Counted from the stretch's first letter, positions 23,821 through 32,677 are shown. The stretch: DNA of 35,255 nucleotides from Phycisphaerae bacterium (GCA_021736615.1 JAIPFN010000064.1:1-35255), one strand, 5' to 3'. The notes: a model not told the origin generated them from the letters alone. Made by a program: numbers and translations.

Positions 23821-26073
23821 ATGCCAGCAAATATATTCTTTGATCCGGTTATTCCAGCGGGGCTTATCTTTGGTATGGCCGGGGTTCTTGCCGCTCTTGC
23901 CGCTATGAGTTATATATATTTTTCCAGCGGGATCGGTCGCGCAAGGAAAATCGTATTGCTCGCGATCCGGCTTGTGGTGTTGCTGCTGCTGGTTATAATT
24001 CTTATGCGTCCGATGTCGATGGAGAAGCGGACCGAGTCCGATCAAAAGCCTGTGTTTGCGATTCTTGCAGACAGTTCGGCGAGCATGAATACGGCGGACA
24101 TGAAAGGCGAAAAAACTCGCTACCAGGCGATGACGGATTCGCTGTTCGGTAGAGACTCCGGTTTTGTTGATAAGCTCAAGGCCGATTACGACGTCAGGTT
24201 TTATAAATTTGACAGCGATATCGAGCGGACGTGGGGCAAGCAGCTTGTCAAAGAAAAAACGGCGGACGGAGAGGATACGCTTATTGCCCAGTCGCTGATG
24301 AAGGCCGTCGGTGCCGATAAGAAAAACAAAACCCGCGGCATGCTTGTTATCAGCGACGGCCGGGATAACTCTCCCGACAGCATATCCAGCGTAACCGGTG
24401 CGGCGAGGTATCTTCGCTCCATGAAGGTTCCGGTATGGACGGCGGTGGTCGGGACGAGCAAAATGACGAAGGATGTTTACGCCGTGGCGAGGTTAAGCTC
24501 TAGTTTTATATTTGTCGATCAACCCGCTTCGGTGCATGTGTCGGTTTCCGGCAGCGGGTATGAAAACTGGTATGCCAAGGTCAACCTTTACCGGGAAGAC
24601 GTGTTTGTAACGTCGCAGCAGGCCCATCTTCGTAACGGTCATGCTTCTCTGATCTTTCCTATCCATGAAGAGATGACCGGTTCTGTCAGATACAAAGTGG
24701 AGGTCGAGCCTCTCGCCGGCGAATCCGACAAGCTTAATAACGAGCGTACCATTATCGCAAAGATTATCGATGAGAAGACCAGGGTACTCGTCATCGAGGC
24801 ACGGCCGCACTGGGACAGTAAATTTCTGCTTCGCTGTTTGCGAGCCGATACGAACATCGAAGTTACCTCGATCTTTCATATTAACGAGAAGAAGAGTTTT
24901 GCTATCGTCGAAAAAACAGCCGACGACGGAAGTGTCGACAAGACCGTTACTCCGGGCGTCAGGATGCCCCGCACAAAGGGTGAGCTTTTTAAATACGACT
25001 GCATATTCCTTGGCCGGGACATTGATAAGGTTTTTTCCACCGAAGAGCTTAGTCTTTTGAAGGACTATCTCACCGACCGCGGTGGCAGTATAGTTTTCTT
25101 CCGCGGCAAAGCGTATACGGGACGTTCTCGCGAGCTTGAGGCTATCGAGCCGATCATCTGGTCCGATGAGCAGGCACAGGACGTCCGGTTTGAGTTAACG
25201 AATATGGGCAGGTCCAGCCCGATTTTTGATTATCGTCCGCATACCGACAGCACGGATGTGATCATCCAGCAGCTCCCGTCGATGGCAAGCGTTACCCGTA
25301 TTGACGGTCAAAAGTCGCTTGCGGTAGTCCTTGCCAAAACCAGCTCGGGGTTTGGCGGCGAAGAGGTTGCCACGGTTGCGTATCAGCGTTACGGCAAGGG
25401 CAAAGTTATGAGTGTCGGAGCGATGGGGCTTTGGCAGTGGTCGTTTTTGCCGGCTGAGATGAATCAGTATGACGATATTTATCGGCGGTTCTGGGGGCAG
25501 ATGGTGCGGTGGCTGGTGACGGGTTCGGATTTTCTGCCCGGACAGGACATTTCGTTTTTGATCGATAAGAATACGTATGCTCCCGGCGAGAATGTTCATC
25601 TGTCGGTCAGTACGAAACTTATTGACAGCAATGCTTATGAGCCATGGATTCAGGTCACAGGGCCGGCCGGTAAAGAGGTGGTGATGATTCCGAAGCCTCA
25701 GGAAGACGACAAGGATCTTTATACCACGATCTTTACGCCGGATGTCGAAGGCGAGTACAAAGCTGTGCTGCATAATAACGTAGGGACGCCGTCGACTGAA
25801 GAGATGAGGTTTACGGTTTATCAGAATGCCCTTGAGAAAAGGTATGTCTCGGCTGACAGGGAACTGCTCGAAAAGCTCTCGTCGATAACCGGCGGCGAGC
25901 AGATGGAACTTGATGGTCTGAAGGATCTGCCGGCTAAAGTCGCCCAGTTTGAGCAGCTCTCATGCGAAAAGGTAAGAGCACACGATGTGTGGGACAGACT
26001 GGGAGTTTTTGCTTTACTCATAGGAGTAATGGGCGCAGAATGGTTAGTCAGAAGAGCATCGGGACTAGTCTAA
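23821..26073 (+). CDS. membrane vWA-domain protein with glutamine-amidotransferase-like region
   Basis: 750 residues. Two N-terminal membrane helices (about 10-36 and 42-60, LAIRLVVLLLLVIILMRPM) precede a vWA domain (VFAILADSSASMNTAD; second motif MLVISDGRDN). Ig-like strands follow (about 215-310). A region from about 315 (TRVLVIEARPHWDSKFLLRCL ... YDCIFLGRDIDKVFSTEELSLLKDYL) resembles class I glutamine-amidotransferase-like folds found in such vWA proteins, without a clear catalytic Cys. The C-terminus ends in a membrane helix (LGVFALLIGVMGAEWLV). GAGGT precedes the ATG by 7 nt. It is the second large vWA protein of the operon and probably forms a membrane complex with the BatA-type protein (inference). 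Confidence 0.87.
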   Translation: MPANIFFDPVIPAGLIFGMAGVLAALAAMSYIYFSSGIGRARKIVLLAIRLVVLLLLVIILMRPMSMEKRTESDQKPVFAILADSSASMNTADMKGEKTRYQAMTDSLFGRDSGFVDKLKADYDVRFYKFDSDIERTWGKQLVKEKTADGEDTLIAQSLMKAVGADKKNKTRGMLVISDGRDNSPDSISSVTGAARYLRSMKVPVWTAVVGTSKMTKDVYAVARLSSSFIFVDQPASVHVSVSGSGYENWYAKVNLYREDVFVTSQQAHLRNGHASLIFPIHEEMTGSVRYKVEVEPLAGESDKLNNERTIIAKIIDEKTRVLVIEARPHWDSKFLLRCLRADTNIEVTSIFHINEKKSFAIVEKTADDGSVDKTVTPGVRMPRTKGELFKYDCIFLGRDIDKVFSTEELSLLKDYLTDRGGSIVFFRGKAYTGRSRELEAIEPIIWSDEQAQDVRFELTNMGRSSPIFDYRPHTDSTDVIIQQLPSMASVTRIDGQKSLAVVLAKTSSGFGGEEVATVAYQRYGKGKVMSVGAMGLWQWSFLPAEMNQYDDIYRRFWGQMVRWLVTGSDFLPGQDISFLIDKNTYAPGENVHLSVSTKLIDSNAYEPWIQVTGPAGKEVVMIPKPQEDDKDLYTTIFTPDVEGEYKAVLHNNVGTPSTEEMRFTVYQNALEKRYVSADRELLEKLSSITGGEQMELDGLKDLPAKVAQFEQLSCEKVRAHDVWDRLGVFALLIGVMGAEWLVRRASGLV

Positions 26074-26075
26074 AA

Positions 26076-26098
26076 TGTATAATGACTATTGTATAATG
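26076..26098 (+). repeat. 14-nt direct repeat in operon spacer
   Basis: TGTATAATG occurs at 26076-26084 and 26090-26098, a period of 14 (twice 7), in the 45-bp spacer between the vWA gene and the DUF4175-like gene. Confidence 0.45.
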
Positions 26099-26118
26099 TC
26101 TAATGAAAGAGTCTGGTC

Positions 26119-28980
26119 ATGAGTGAGAATGAGATTCCATTGAATGAAGCTCTTGAGGGGCTTTGGGCTTTGCGGTGGCGGCAGGTTGTCAGGCTTTCGG
26201 TTATTAGAAGTCTTTGGCTGGCGTTTGCGCTGAGCATGCTTGTGTTTTATGTTGACGCATTGCTGGCTATAAGTCCGGGCGGGAGACTTCTTACAGTGCT
26301 TGGCTGTATTCTGGTCGTGGCTTTAATATTTATGATTACTTTAAAGTGGTTCAGCCGTAGCGGTGACCGCCAAAAGATGATCGCCCGTATCATAGAGAAA
26401 ACCAACCCCGGCATGGACAACGCTCTTATCAACGCGGTGGAGTTTTCCGAGCGGATAGAGAATGGAAATGTTGAAAACGCATCACGCGATCTTATGGCCT
26501 CAGGTGTGAGGCTCGGCGTGAGCAGTCTTGACAGTGTCGAAGATTTTACGAGCCTTTCGCCGGATACTCTGGCCAGAGAAAAGAAAATTTTCATCGGTGT
26601 TACAACCGCCTGGGCTGTGGCGGCGATTTTCTTCTTCAGCTGGTTCTTTACGGAAGTAGCTCGTTTTGTAAATCCATATGGCGATCATCCGCCGTACAGT
26701 GCGACAAAGATCGTAGTTGACCCGGCCGGTGCCGTCGTCGAGTACGGCAATGACCTTAAAGTAAACGCCTCGGTAAAAGGCAAGGTTCCCAAAGACCTTA
26801 CACTTGTTATGCGAGAACCCGGCGGCAATGAGATCGGCGATGTCGGGATGTTTAACTCAGACGAGGGCAAGTTCTTTCAAACGATAGAAAATGTCCGCAC
26901 GGAGATGGAATATTTTATAAGGTTCGAAGGTTCGCGGAGCAAGTATTTCAGGATAAAACTTGCAAAGACGCCGAGGATAGAAACCGTCATGGCGAAATAC
27001 AAATATCCCGACTATACGCGGATTAAGGGGAAGTCGCGCGTGCTTATTCCCGGGCAAAGCCTGTTAAAAGGCTACAAGGATACGCAGGTAAATTTGATAG
27101 TAGAATCGAATCGCCCGCTGAAAGGTGGGACGGTAACTGTTGGCGTCGAAGAGTATCCATTTACGCTGGCTGAAGAAAATTCCGTACAGGCGACGATCCC
27201 CTTAAAAGCCGAGGGGAAATTTTCCATCGTTATCAGCGACGTCGAAGGTAATCTCAGCACCGAAGAGTTTACCGGCGACATCCAGATCATAAAGGACCAG
27301 GCCCCGAGCATTTCGATAGTAAGTCCGGGCATGAATTCCTTTGCGATACCGACAGCCGAGGTACCGGTTGTCATCGAGGCCCAGGACGATCTCGGTGTGG
27401 GCAAGGTACGTTTTTTCCGCAGGCACAACAAATCCGCCGATAGCGCCAAGACGGTTTATGACGAGGCGGAAACAGAAGATTACGTGCAGGTCTCCGAGAT
27501 GTTCGACCTGGCCGACCTTGGAGTGCGTCCCGGCGATACGATAGACTATTACGCCACGGTCAGCGATACATTGCCGGATTCGCCGCAGAGTGCGGCAAGT
27601 GCGTCTTTTACGCTGATGATAATATCCGAAGAGGAATACGCCAAGTACATGCAGAGCCAGATGACGGCAAAGGATCTTCGCCAGAAGTACGACAGGATAT
27701 TCGATGAAATGGGCGAGTTGCTCGAGGCACAGGAATTGCTCGATCAGCAAAGAAAGGAACTTGAAGAGGTTCAGGCCGAACAGGCAGCTAAAGGGAACTC
27801 CGATTTTGAAGAGTTGAAAAACAAGCTCGAAGATCTTGCGCGTCGGCAGGAAGAGCTTAGCAAGAAAACCGATGAGGTTGCCAAAAAGCTGAAAAAGGAA
27901 TCCGAAAACCCGGCAGTCTTCGATATCGAGAAGGATTACAAAAAGTCGCTTGCGAAATTTTCCGAGCAACTCAACAAGGCACGCGATCATATGGAAAAAG
28001 CATCGGAGAGCCTGAAGGAATCTTCCGGGAAACCGGGGACGTGTTCAAAGCAGTTAAGCGATGCCGGCGGCCAGCAGAAAAAGGCTATGGAGGCTCTCGG
28101 AAAACAGACCCAGCAGGGACGCGAGCAGATTGCAAAAGCAAATCGCGAGATGGAGATGATGATGGACCTGATAGGCGATGCCCAGATGTTTAATCAGCTC
28201 TACCTGGCACAGCAGCATTTGTCGCGGCAGACGTGGTCGTATAAGCAGATTGAAAATCCGGATTTCGATGCGCAGCTTCGGATGAAAGAACTCGGCGATG
28301 ATCAGCAGCTTGTAAAAGAGGGTCTTGCCGAGCTAAAAGAAAAGTTTCGCGAGCACGCCGAAAAGGTCAAGGAGGAATACCCGAAGGTTGCCGGTGACGC
28401 CAACAAGATTGCAGACGAGATCGAAAAGCGGCAGATTTGCGAGATAATGGAAGATGGCCGCGGTTTCCTCGATCAGGGCAGCGGGACCAAAGGGTATCCA
28501 AAGGTTGAAGACGCGCATCAGCAGATGAAGGAGATGATAAAGTTCTGCAAAAGCGCCGGCGGCGAGGCATGTGAAAGCTGCGAGTTTCGGCTGCAATTGA
28601 AAATGGCGCTGAACCCGGGAAATACGATGGAGCAAATGGCACAGAGTATGAAAGCCGGCATGGGGCAGGGAACCGGTATGATGGGTGCTATGGGTCGCGG
28701 TGCGGCGGGCACCGGCGGCGGGCAGTCTGATTTTGCGATGTTCGGAGGCGAAACATTTGGAGATAACAAAAAGAAAGACTCAAGGCTGGTCGGTAACAAG
28801 AAGACGAAATCTAAAGCTTCTGCCAATGACGAACCGGATCCGCTTGCAGGCAACGTAGAAGAATTGCTTGAAGAAGAAAAGGTAAGCCCTGAGTTCGAGG
28901 CCGAAGGCGATTCCAGGATGATGACCGAGTACGGGCCGGTAATAGAGGCTTACTTTAAGAGAATGGCAGAAGACGAGTAG
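26119..28980 (+). CDS. large DUF4175-like membrane protein with coiled coil
   Basis: 953 residues. Two N-terminal membrane helices (about 29-48 and 57-75) and a third at about 155-172 (FIGVTTAWAVAAIFFFSWF) precede several Ig-like segments (180-500). A long charged coiled coil follows (about 515-640, QRKELEEVQAEQAAKGNSD and neighbours), with Gln/Lys-rich helices to about 800. Three Cys in CKSAGGEACESC and a Gly/Met-rich linker (AGMGQGTGMMGAMGRG) come before an acidic tail. This architecture matches DUF4175-like proteins encoded with MoxR/vWA genes in planctomycetes. Ribosome site AAAGAG is weak. The coiled coil suggests a scaffold linking membrane and periplasm; no catalytic motif is visible. 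Confidence 0.8.
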   Translation: MSENEIPLNEALEGLWALRWRQVVRLSVIRSLWLAFALSMLVFYVDALLAISPGGRLLTVLGCILVVALIFMITLKWFSRSGDRQKMIARIIEKTNPGMDNALINAVEFSERIENGNVENASRDLMASGVRLGVSSLDSVEDFTSLSPDTLAREKKIFIGVTTAWAVAAIFFFSWFFTEVARFVNPYGDHPPYSATKIVVDPAGAVVEYGNDLKVNASVKGKVPKDLTLVMREPGGNEIGDVGMFNSDEGKFFQTIENVRTEMEYFIRFEGSRSKYFRIKLAKTPRIETVMAKYKYPDYTRIKGKSRVLIPGQSLLKGYKDTQVNLIVESNRPLKGGTVTVGVEEYPFTLAEENSVQATIPLKAEGKFSIVISDVEGNLSTEEFTGDIQIIKDQAPSISIVSPGMNSFAIPTAEVPVVIEAQDDLGVGKVRFFRRHNKSADSAKTVYDEAETEDYVQVSEMFDLADLGVRPGDTIDYYATVSDTLPDSPQSAASASFTLMIISEEEYAKYMQSQMTAKDLRQKYDRIFDEMGELLEAQELLDQQRKELEEVQAEQAAKGNSDFEELKNKLEDLARRQEELSKKTDEVAKKLKKESENPAVFDIEKDYKKSLAKFSEQLNKARDHMEKASESLKESSGKPGTCSKQLSDAGGQQKKAMEALGKQTQQGREQIAKANREMEMMMDLIGDAQMFNQLYLAQQHLSRQTWSYKQIENPDFDAQLRMKELGDDQQLVKEGLAELKEKFREHAEKVKEEYPKVAGDANKIADEIEKRQICEIMEDGRGFLDQGSGTKGYPKVEDAHQQMKEMIKFCKSAGGEACESCEFRLQLKMALNPGNTMEQMAQSMKAGMGQGTGMMGAMGRGAAGTGGGQSDFAMFGGETFGDNKKKDSRLVGNKKTKSKASANDEPDPLAGNVEELLEEEKVSPEFEAEGDSRMMTEYGPVIEAYFKRMAEDE

Positions 28981-28987
28981 AATCAGA

Positions 28988-29028
28988 CTGGCCTTTGGCC
29001 AGCCTGTAATTACGAATTACGAATTACG
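28988..29028 (+). repeat. GGCC hairpin plus AATTACG heptad array
   Basis: CTGGCC-TTT-GGCCAG (28988-29002) is followed by three perfect AATTACG units (29008-29028). The same two elements occur before the BatA-type gene but in the opposite order. Confidence 0.65.
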
Positions 29029-29059
29029 AAATGTGAAAGAAGAAAGTTGCAGGCTTAGA

Positions 29060-29767
29060 ATGAAAAAATGTATATTGATGATATTACTGGTGTTGGTGAG
29101 CGTTTCTGTTGGAAATACAGTGTCCGGGAACACCACTGAAAAGGCTAAAGGGCTGCCCGAAGCGGCAGCTTCCGCCGAGGATAAGGAATTACTTCAGTGC
29201 GCCAATCTTATCTATGCAGGTTCGAAGAGTTCAGTTTGCTTTAGCGATAAATTCCTCCTTACGATCACCCGCGAGACAAACTGTCAGCCTCAGGAAAAGT
29301 TTACGACCGTAAGGCTTGCCAAAGACGACATGTTCAAGTTTCCCTTTGCGATTATGACCGGTGAAGGTGCTTTTAAACTGCTCGAAAAGGAACGCCAGGT
29401 ACTAAAGTCGTATCTTACCCGCGGCGGGTTTCTTCTCGCCTCTGCCGGTTGTTCGTCGAAAGAATGGGACATCGCATTCCGCCAGGAGATAAAAAAAATC
29501 TTCCCCGACAAAAAAATGACAGAGATAACGCTTAGCCACCCGATCTTTCACAGTGTTTTCGACATAAACGCTATCATGCTGAAAAAAGGCGGCAAGACGC
29601 ATCTCGAAGGTCTTGTCATCGACGAAAAGATCGTTATGATATACTCGCCCGAGGGTCTTAATGATACGGGAAACTCCGGTAAGAACTGCTGCTGCTGCGG
29701 CGGTAACGAGATAAAGAACAGCCTGGAAATCAATGTTAATATTTTTACGTACGCTTTGACACACTGA
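29060..29767 (+). CDS. DUF4159-domain protein
   Basis: 235 residues from ATG 29060, chosen because it begins directly with a signal peptide (KKCILMILLVLVSVSVGNTVSG); the frame is open to GTG 29033 just after the repeat array. The DUF4159 pattern is visible: LQCANLIYAG, FPFAIMTGEGAFKLLEKERQVLKSYL, GGFLLASAGCSSKEWDIAFR, LSHPIFHSVFDI. DUF4159 proteins regularly occur in planctomycete MoxR/vWA operons; the fold resembles glutamine-amidotransferase-like domains and the role is unknown. An unusual four-cysteine run (NCCCCGG) is encoded by four consecutive TGC codons at 29687-29698. The protein is probably periplasmic. Confidence 0.85.
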   Translation: MKKCILMILLVLVSVSVGNTVSGNTTEKAKGLPEAAASAEDKELLQCANLIYAGSKSSVCFSDKFLLTITRETNCQPQEKFTTVRLAKDDMFKFPFAIMTGEGAFKLLEKERQVLKSYLTRGGFLLASAGCSSKEWDIAFRQEIKKIFPDKKMTEITLSHPIFHSVFDINAIMLKKGGKTHLEGLVIDEKIVMIYSPEGLNDTGNSGKNCCCCGGNEIKNSLEINVNIFTYALTH

Positions 29768-29769
29768 GA

Positions 29770-29796
29770 TTAGCAATTAGCAATTAGCGATTAGCT
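29770..29796 (+). repeat. TTAGCAA heptad array
   Basis: TTAGCAA TTAGCAA TTAGCGA TTAGCTT (29770-29797), period 7, starts two bases after the DUF4159 stop. It is the same type as the array at 8430-8450. Confidence 0.65.
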
Positions 29797-29837
29797 TTAA
29801 ACTGTTAGCTAGCTGGATGAATTTTGGAAAATGTATT

Positions 29838-31223
29838 ATGAAAAAAATAGTTGTGCCGATTCTTGTTTTGCTTGTGTTGTATGGTTTGATTACTGTATTC
29901 GTTGCATTTTTCGAAGACTCGCCCTCGACGTATGGTTCAAGAGAACTGCCCGGCGAATTTGCGATCTATTACACATGCGATACTCGCGGGCATATCGAAC
30001 CTTGCGGATGCACTAGCGGTATGGAGGGCGGTATAAGCAGAAGAAGTTATTTCTTGAAAAACAATCTTCCTTTGGACTATCTGCTGGTCGATGCAGGTGA
30101 CGTCTCGGCAGGGCCGAGGGAATGGGAACTGCTCGAATTGGAATACATTCTAAAGGGTTACGAATCGATGGGCTATCATGCCGTCAACGCCGGTCATCGG
30201 GAGGTGTCGATAGGTTTCGAAAATTTAAAAAAGCTAGGCGAAAAATATTCACATTTCGTGTCGGCTAACGTTGCAGGGCCGGACGGAGAGCTTGTCTTCC
30301 CTCCGTTTATCATTGCCGAATTATCCAACGGTTCGCGGTGCGGAATAATCGGTGTCGTCGATGACGAACTTACGGCCGATCAAATCGGTAAGGGCCTTAG
30401 CGTTACAGATCCCGTCGAGGCTATTGGCAAATATCTTCCCGAAGTAAAAGCGGGCAGTGATTTTGTTGTGCTGCTGGCATTTGCCGGAGCAGAAAAAATG
30501 AAAGCCATCGCCGATCAGTTCTTCGAGATAGATGTTGTTGTCGGCGGTAAGGTGCCGCAAGCATCCGGAGAGCACCTTAAGCAAAACAAGTCGGTGATAG
30601 TTTATAACACCGGCAAGGGCAAGCGGGTCGGCAGGCTGGATGTCCTTACCGCAGCGGACGGCAGCAGAAAGTTTTCCAATGACATTTTCATACTCGCCGA
30701 ATCGATGAAGCGTGATGAAAAGATCGTCGACCTGATCGCCGAGTTCAAGAAAGAACTGAAGGAAAGAGATTTCCGCGTCCACAAGGACGACGAAGAGGGG
30801 CTTACATCGATAACCGCTTCCAGGAGCAAAAATGCAAACCGCTATGTCGGCCCGGAGGCATGCAAGACCTGCCACGAAAAAGAGTATGAAATATGGTCAA
30901 AGTCCGGACATGCACACGCCTTCGACTCGCTGGAAAAGAAAGACGATCACTACAGCCCGCGATGTATTAAATGTCATACGGTCGGGTATATGTCCTCGGA
31001 CGGTTATGTAAACGCCAGACTGACGCCGAAGCTTAAAAATGTCTCGTGCGAATCCTGTCACGGCCGCGGCGATTACCATGCCAGACTCCAGGCCGGCGAA
31101 GAGATCGGCGTTAAAAAAGTATTCATGAAAAAAGTTAACTGCACGGAATGTCACGACGAAGAAAACAGTCCCTCTTTCGACAGAGAAAAGTTCTGGGAGA
31201 AAATAGCCCATGGTCAAAAATAA
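29838..31223 (+). CDS. membrane-anchored four-heme c-type cytochrome with 5'-nucleotidase-like N-domain
   Basis: 461 residues from ATG 29838, with GGA about 9 nt upstream; ATG 29817 is in frame but less well supported. One N-terminal membrane/signal helix (IVVPILVLLVLYGLITVFVAF) precedes a domain related to the metallophosphoesterase/5'-nucleotidase-like family (IYYTCDTRGHIEPCGC, GGISRR, YLLVDAGDVSAG, VNAGHREVS). The typical metal ligands are only partly kept. From about 335 there are four CxxCH heme sites: CKTCH, CIKCH, CESCH and CTECH (about 341, 376, 404, 435), as in cytochrome c554-type modules, with additional His as possible distal ligands. It is probably an extracytoplasmic electron carrier. 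It follows the DUF4159 gene by 70 bp, and its 3' end overlaps the thioredoxin-like gene by 14 bp. Confidence 0.88.
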   Translation: MKKIVVPILVLLVLYGLITVFVAFFEDSPSTYGSRELPGEFAIYYTCDTRGHIEPCGCTSGMEGGISRRSYFLKNNLPLDYLLVDAGDVSAGPREWELLELEYILKGYESMGYHAVNAGHREVSIGFENLKKLGEKYSHFVSANVAGPDGELVFPPFIIAELSNGSRCGIIGVVDDELTADQIGKGLSVTDPVEAIGKYLPEVKAGSDFVVLLAFAGAEKMKAIADQFFEIDVVVGGKVPQASGEHLKQNKSVIVYNTGKGKRVGRLDVLTAADGSRKFSNDIFILAESMKRDEKIVDLIAEFKKELKERDFRVHKDDEEGLTSITASRSKNANRYVGPEACKTCHEKEYEIWSKSGHAHAFDSLEKKDDHYSPRCIKCHTVGYMSSDGYVNARLTPKLKNVSCESCHGRGDYHARLQAGEEIGVKKVFMKKVNCTECHDEENSPSFDREKFWEKIAHGQK

Positions 31224-32097
31224 AACTATATGGACGGTGCTGAACTTTATTGTTATAGTCGCTGTTGCCTTTGGAGAAAGCGCAACACCTGCCGCCGCGA
31301 CCGAATCACTGAAGGATTCAGCTGTGGCAAAAGCAGTGGTTGTCAAATGGTACGATTCGTACAAGACCGCGACTGAAATTTCAAAGCTCGAAAATAAGCC
31401 TATGCTCATTGACTTTACTGCCATGTGGTGCGGCTGGTGCGAAATGCTTGACAAGGAAGTTTTCTCCCATCAGGAGATCGCCGCGAAATTACAAAAGTTT
31501 ATTTGCGTGCGAATCGACGTCGATAAGGACCGCCAGACGGCCTATGGATTCAGCGTTACTTCGCTGCCGAGGATTATCGTCATAAACACTCATTCCGAGA
31601 TCGTCGGTGACTGGCTCGGTTACAGGGGTCGAGAGGATTTCTCAGAACTGTTGGACGATGTCATGGAGTATGCCAAAACGAAAACCGGTGCGATGGAAGC
31701 TCCGGAAATTGCTTCGTTAGATCAAAAACAGGTCGGGCCGGTAAAGACGGTCATGCTCGATCTTTCAAACCGGCAAGCCGTCATAGAGCAGCTAGCGAGC
31801 AAGGAACCGGCTGTTCGCCAGGCCGTTATTGAAAGGCTTGCAGCTGACCCGACCGAGGCGATGGCCATAGCTGCTGCCGGTCTGGAAAGCAAATACCTGG
31901 GCGAAAGGATCGCTTCGTGGGAATTGATGAAAAAAATAAATCGCACTACGATAGACTTCGACCCGTGGGCAAGTGCAAAGCGACGAATCGAACTTCTCAA
32001 ACCATTAAAAACTTCCTTCAAACCAGCAGAGAAGCCAACGAAGAAGCTAGTGGAAAAACCAGCAGAACTGTCAACAGAAAAACCGGCAGAAAAGTAA
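31210..32097 (+). CDS. periplasmic thioredoxin-like protein with HEAT-like and Pro/Lys tail
   Basis: 295 residues. A signal peptide (TIWTVLNFIVIVAVAFG) is followed by a thioredoxin fold (about 50-160) with active site AMWCGWCEMLDKEVF (CGWC), the cis-proline region TSLPRIIVI, and GYRGREDFSELL. About 195-255 resembles HEAT-type helices (IEQLASKEPAVRQAVIERL). The C-terminus has tandem EKPxxK-type repeats (about 270-295). It overlaps the cytochrome gene by 14 bp, with GGGAG inside that gene as its ribosome site, so translation is probably coupled. A role in reducing apocytochrome CxxCH cysteines, or in the Bat complex, is inference. The stop abuts the stop of the convergent DUF2062 gene with no gap. 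Confidence 0.88.
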   Translation: MVKNKTIWTVLNFIVIVAVAFGESATPAAATESLKDSAVAKAVVVKWYDSYKTATEISKLENKPMLIDFTAMWCGWCEMLDKEVFSHQEIAAKLQKFICVRIDVDKDRQTAYGFSVTSLPRIIVINTHSEIVGDWLGYRGREDFSELLDDVMEYAKTKTGAMEAPEIASLDQKQVGPVKTVMLDLSNRQAVIEQLASKEPAVRQAVIERLAADPTEAMAIAAAGLESKYLGERIASWELMKKINRTTIDFDPWASAKRRIELLKPLKTSFKPAEKPTKKLVEKPAELSTEKPAEK

Positions 32098-32655
32098 TTA
32101 TTGCACAAGTGCAATTTTCAGTCTGGCTTTTATCCGATGCTCTACGATCATTTTTTTTATTATGAAATAGGAAAAGATTGCTGCTGTCACGCCGCAGATG
32201 AGGCAGCCTGTTATCAGTTCCAGGCCGATCTTGCCAAAAAGTGTCGTGGCCTCTCTCCAGAACTCCGCCGTGAATAATGCAGATGCCAGTGTTGAAAAGG
32301 AAAAAGTTTGCGTAAGGATTTCGGCTACTTTGGCGGGGTCTGCCGGCGGAGGGCTTTTGAAAATTCCGACAACCGATCTTCCCAGGAGATAGCACGGCAC
32401 AAAAATGGGTATGAAGGTAAACGGGTTGCTTATCCATGAGCAAAGCAAGGCGACCGCTTTGTTGGATCGTGTTATAAAAGCCAGCATCAGGGCTATAACC
32501 GTATGTAGGCCCAGGAATGGAAGAAAGGCAGTGAACATTCCGAGCGACGCACCCAGGGCTATGCGATGAGGCGAGTCGTCTAAGTGGATGATGCGGAATT
32601 TTATGAACGCCCTGGTCCGGGCCAAAAAACTTTGTTTTTTATCGTTGTTTGTCAT
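32098..32655 (-). CDS. DUF2062 membrane protein
   Basis: 185 residues from ATG 32655; the frame is open to a TTG at 32673 without a ribosome site. The DUF2062 signature is clear: DDSPHRIALGASLGMFTAFLP, GLHTVIALMLAFITRSNKAVA and SWISNPFTFIPIFVPCYLLG, with hydrophobic helices and a conserved Pro-rich turn. A further membrane segment lies near the C-terminus (LITGCLICGVTAAIFSYFII). Such proteins are often encoded near glycosyltransferases in envelope-polysaccharide clusters; the function is unknown. It starts 22 bp after the glycosyltransferase stop on the same strand, so the two are probably co-transcribed. Confidence 0.87.
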   Translation of the reverse strand: MTNNDKKQSFLARTRAFIKFRIIHLDDSPHRIALGASLGMFTAFLPFLGLHTVIALMLAFITRSNKAVALLCSWISNPFTFIPIFVPCYLLGRSVVGIFKSPPPADPAKVAEILTQTFSFSTLASALFTAEFWREATTLFGKIGLELITGCLICGVTAAIFSYFIIKKMIVEHRIKARLKIALVQ

Positions 32656-32677
32656 GTTGCACAAGTATTCCAATTAT

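Noticed and set aside
27202..27990. Long antisense open frame (262 codons) opposite the DUF4175-like gene
   Set aside because: It lies wholly inside a gene with clear membrane and coiled-coil structure, has no ribosome site or domain, and looks like a codon-bias shadow. The same applies to 1580-1999, 7222-7686, 7702-8304, 12247-12870 and 19161-19727.
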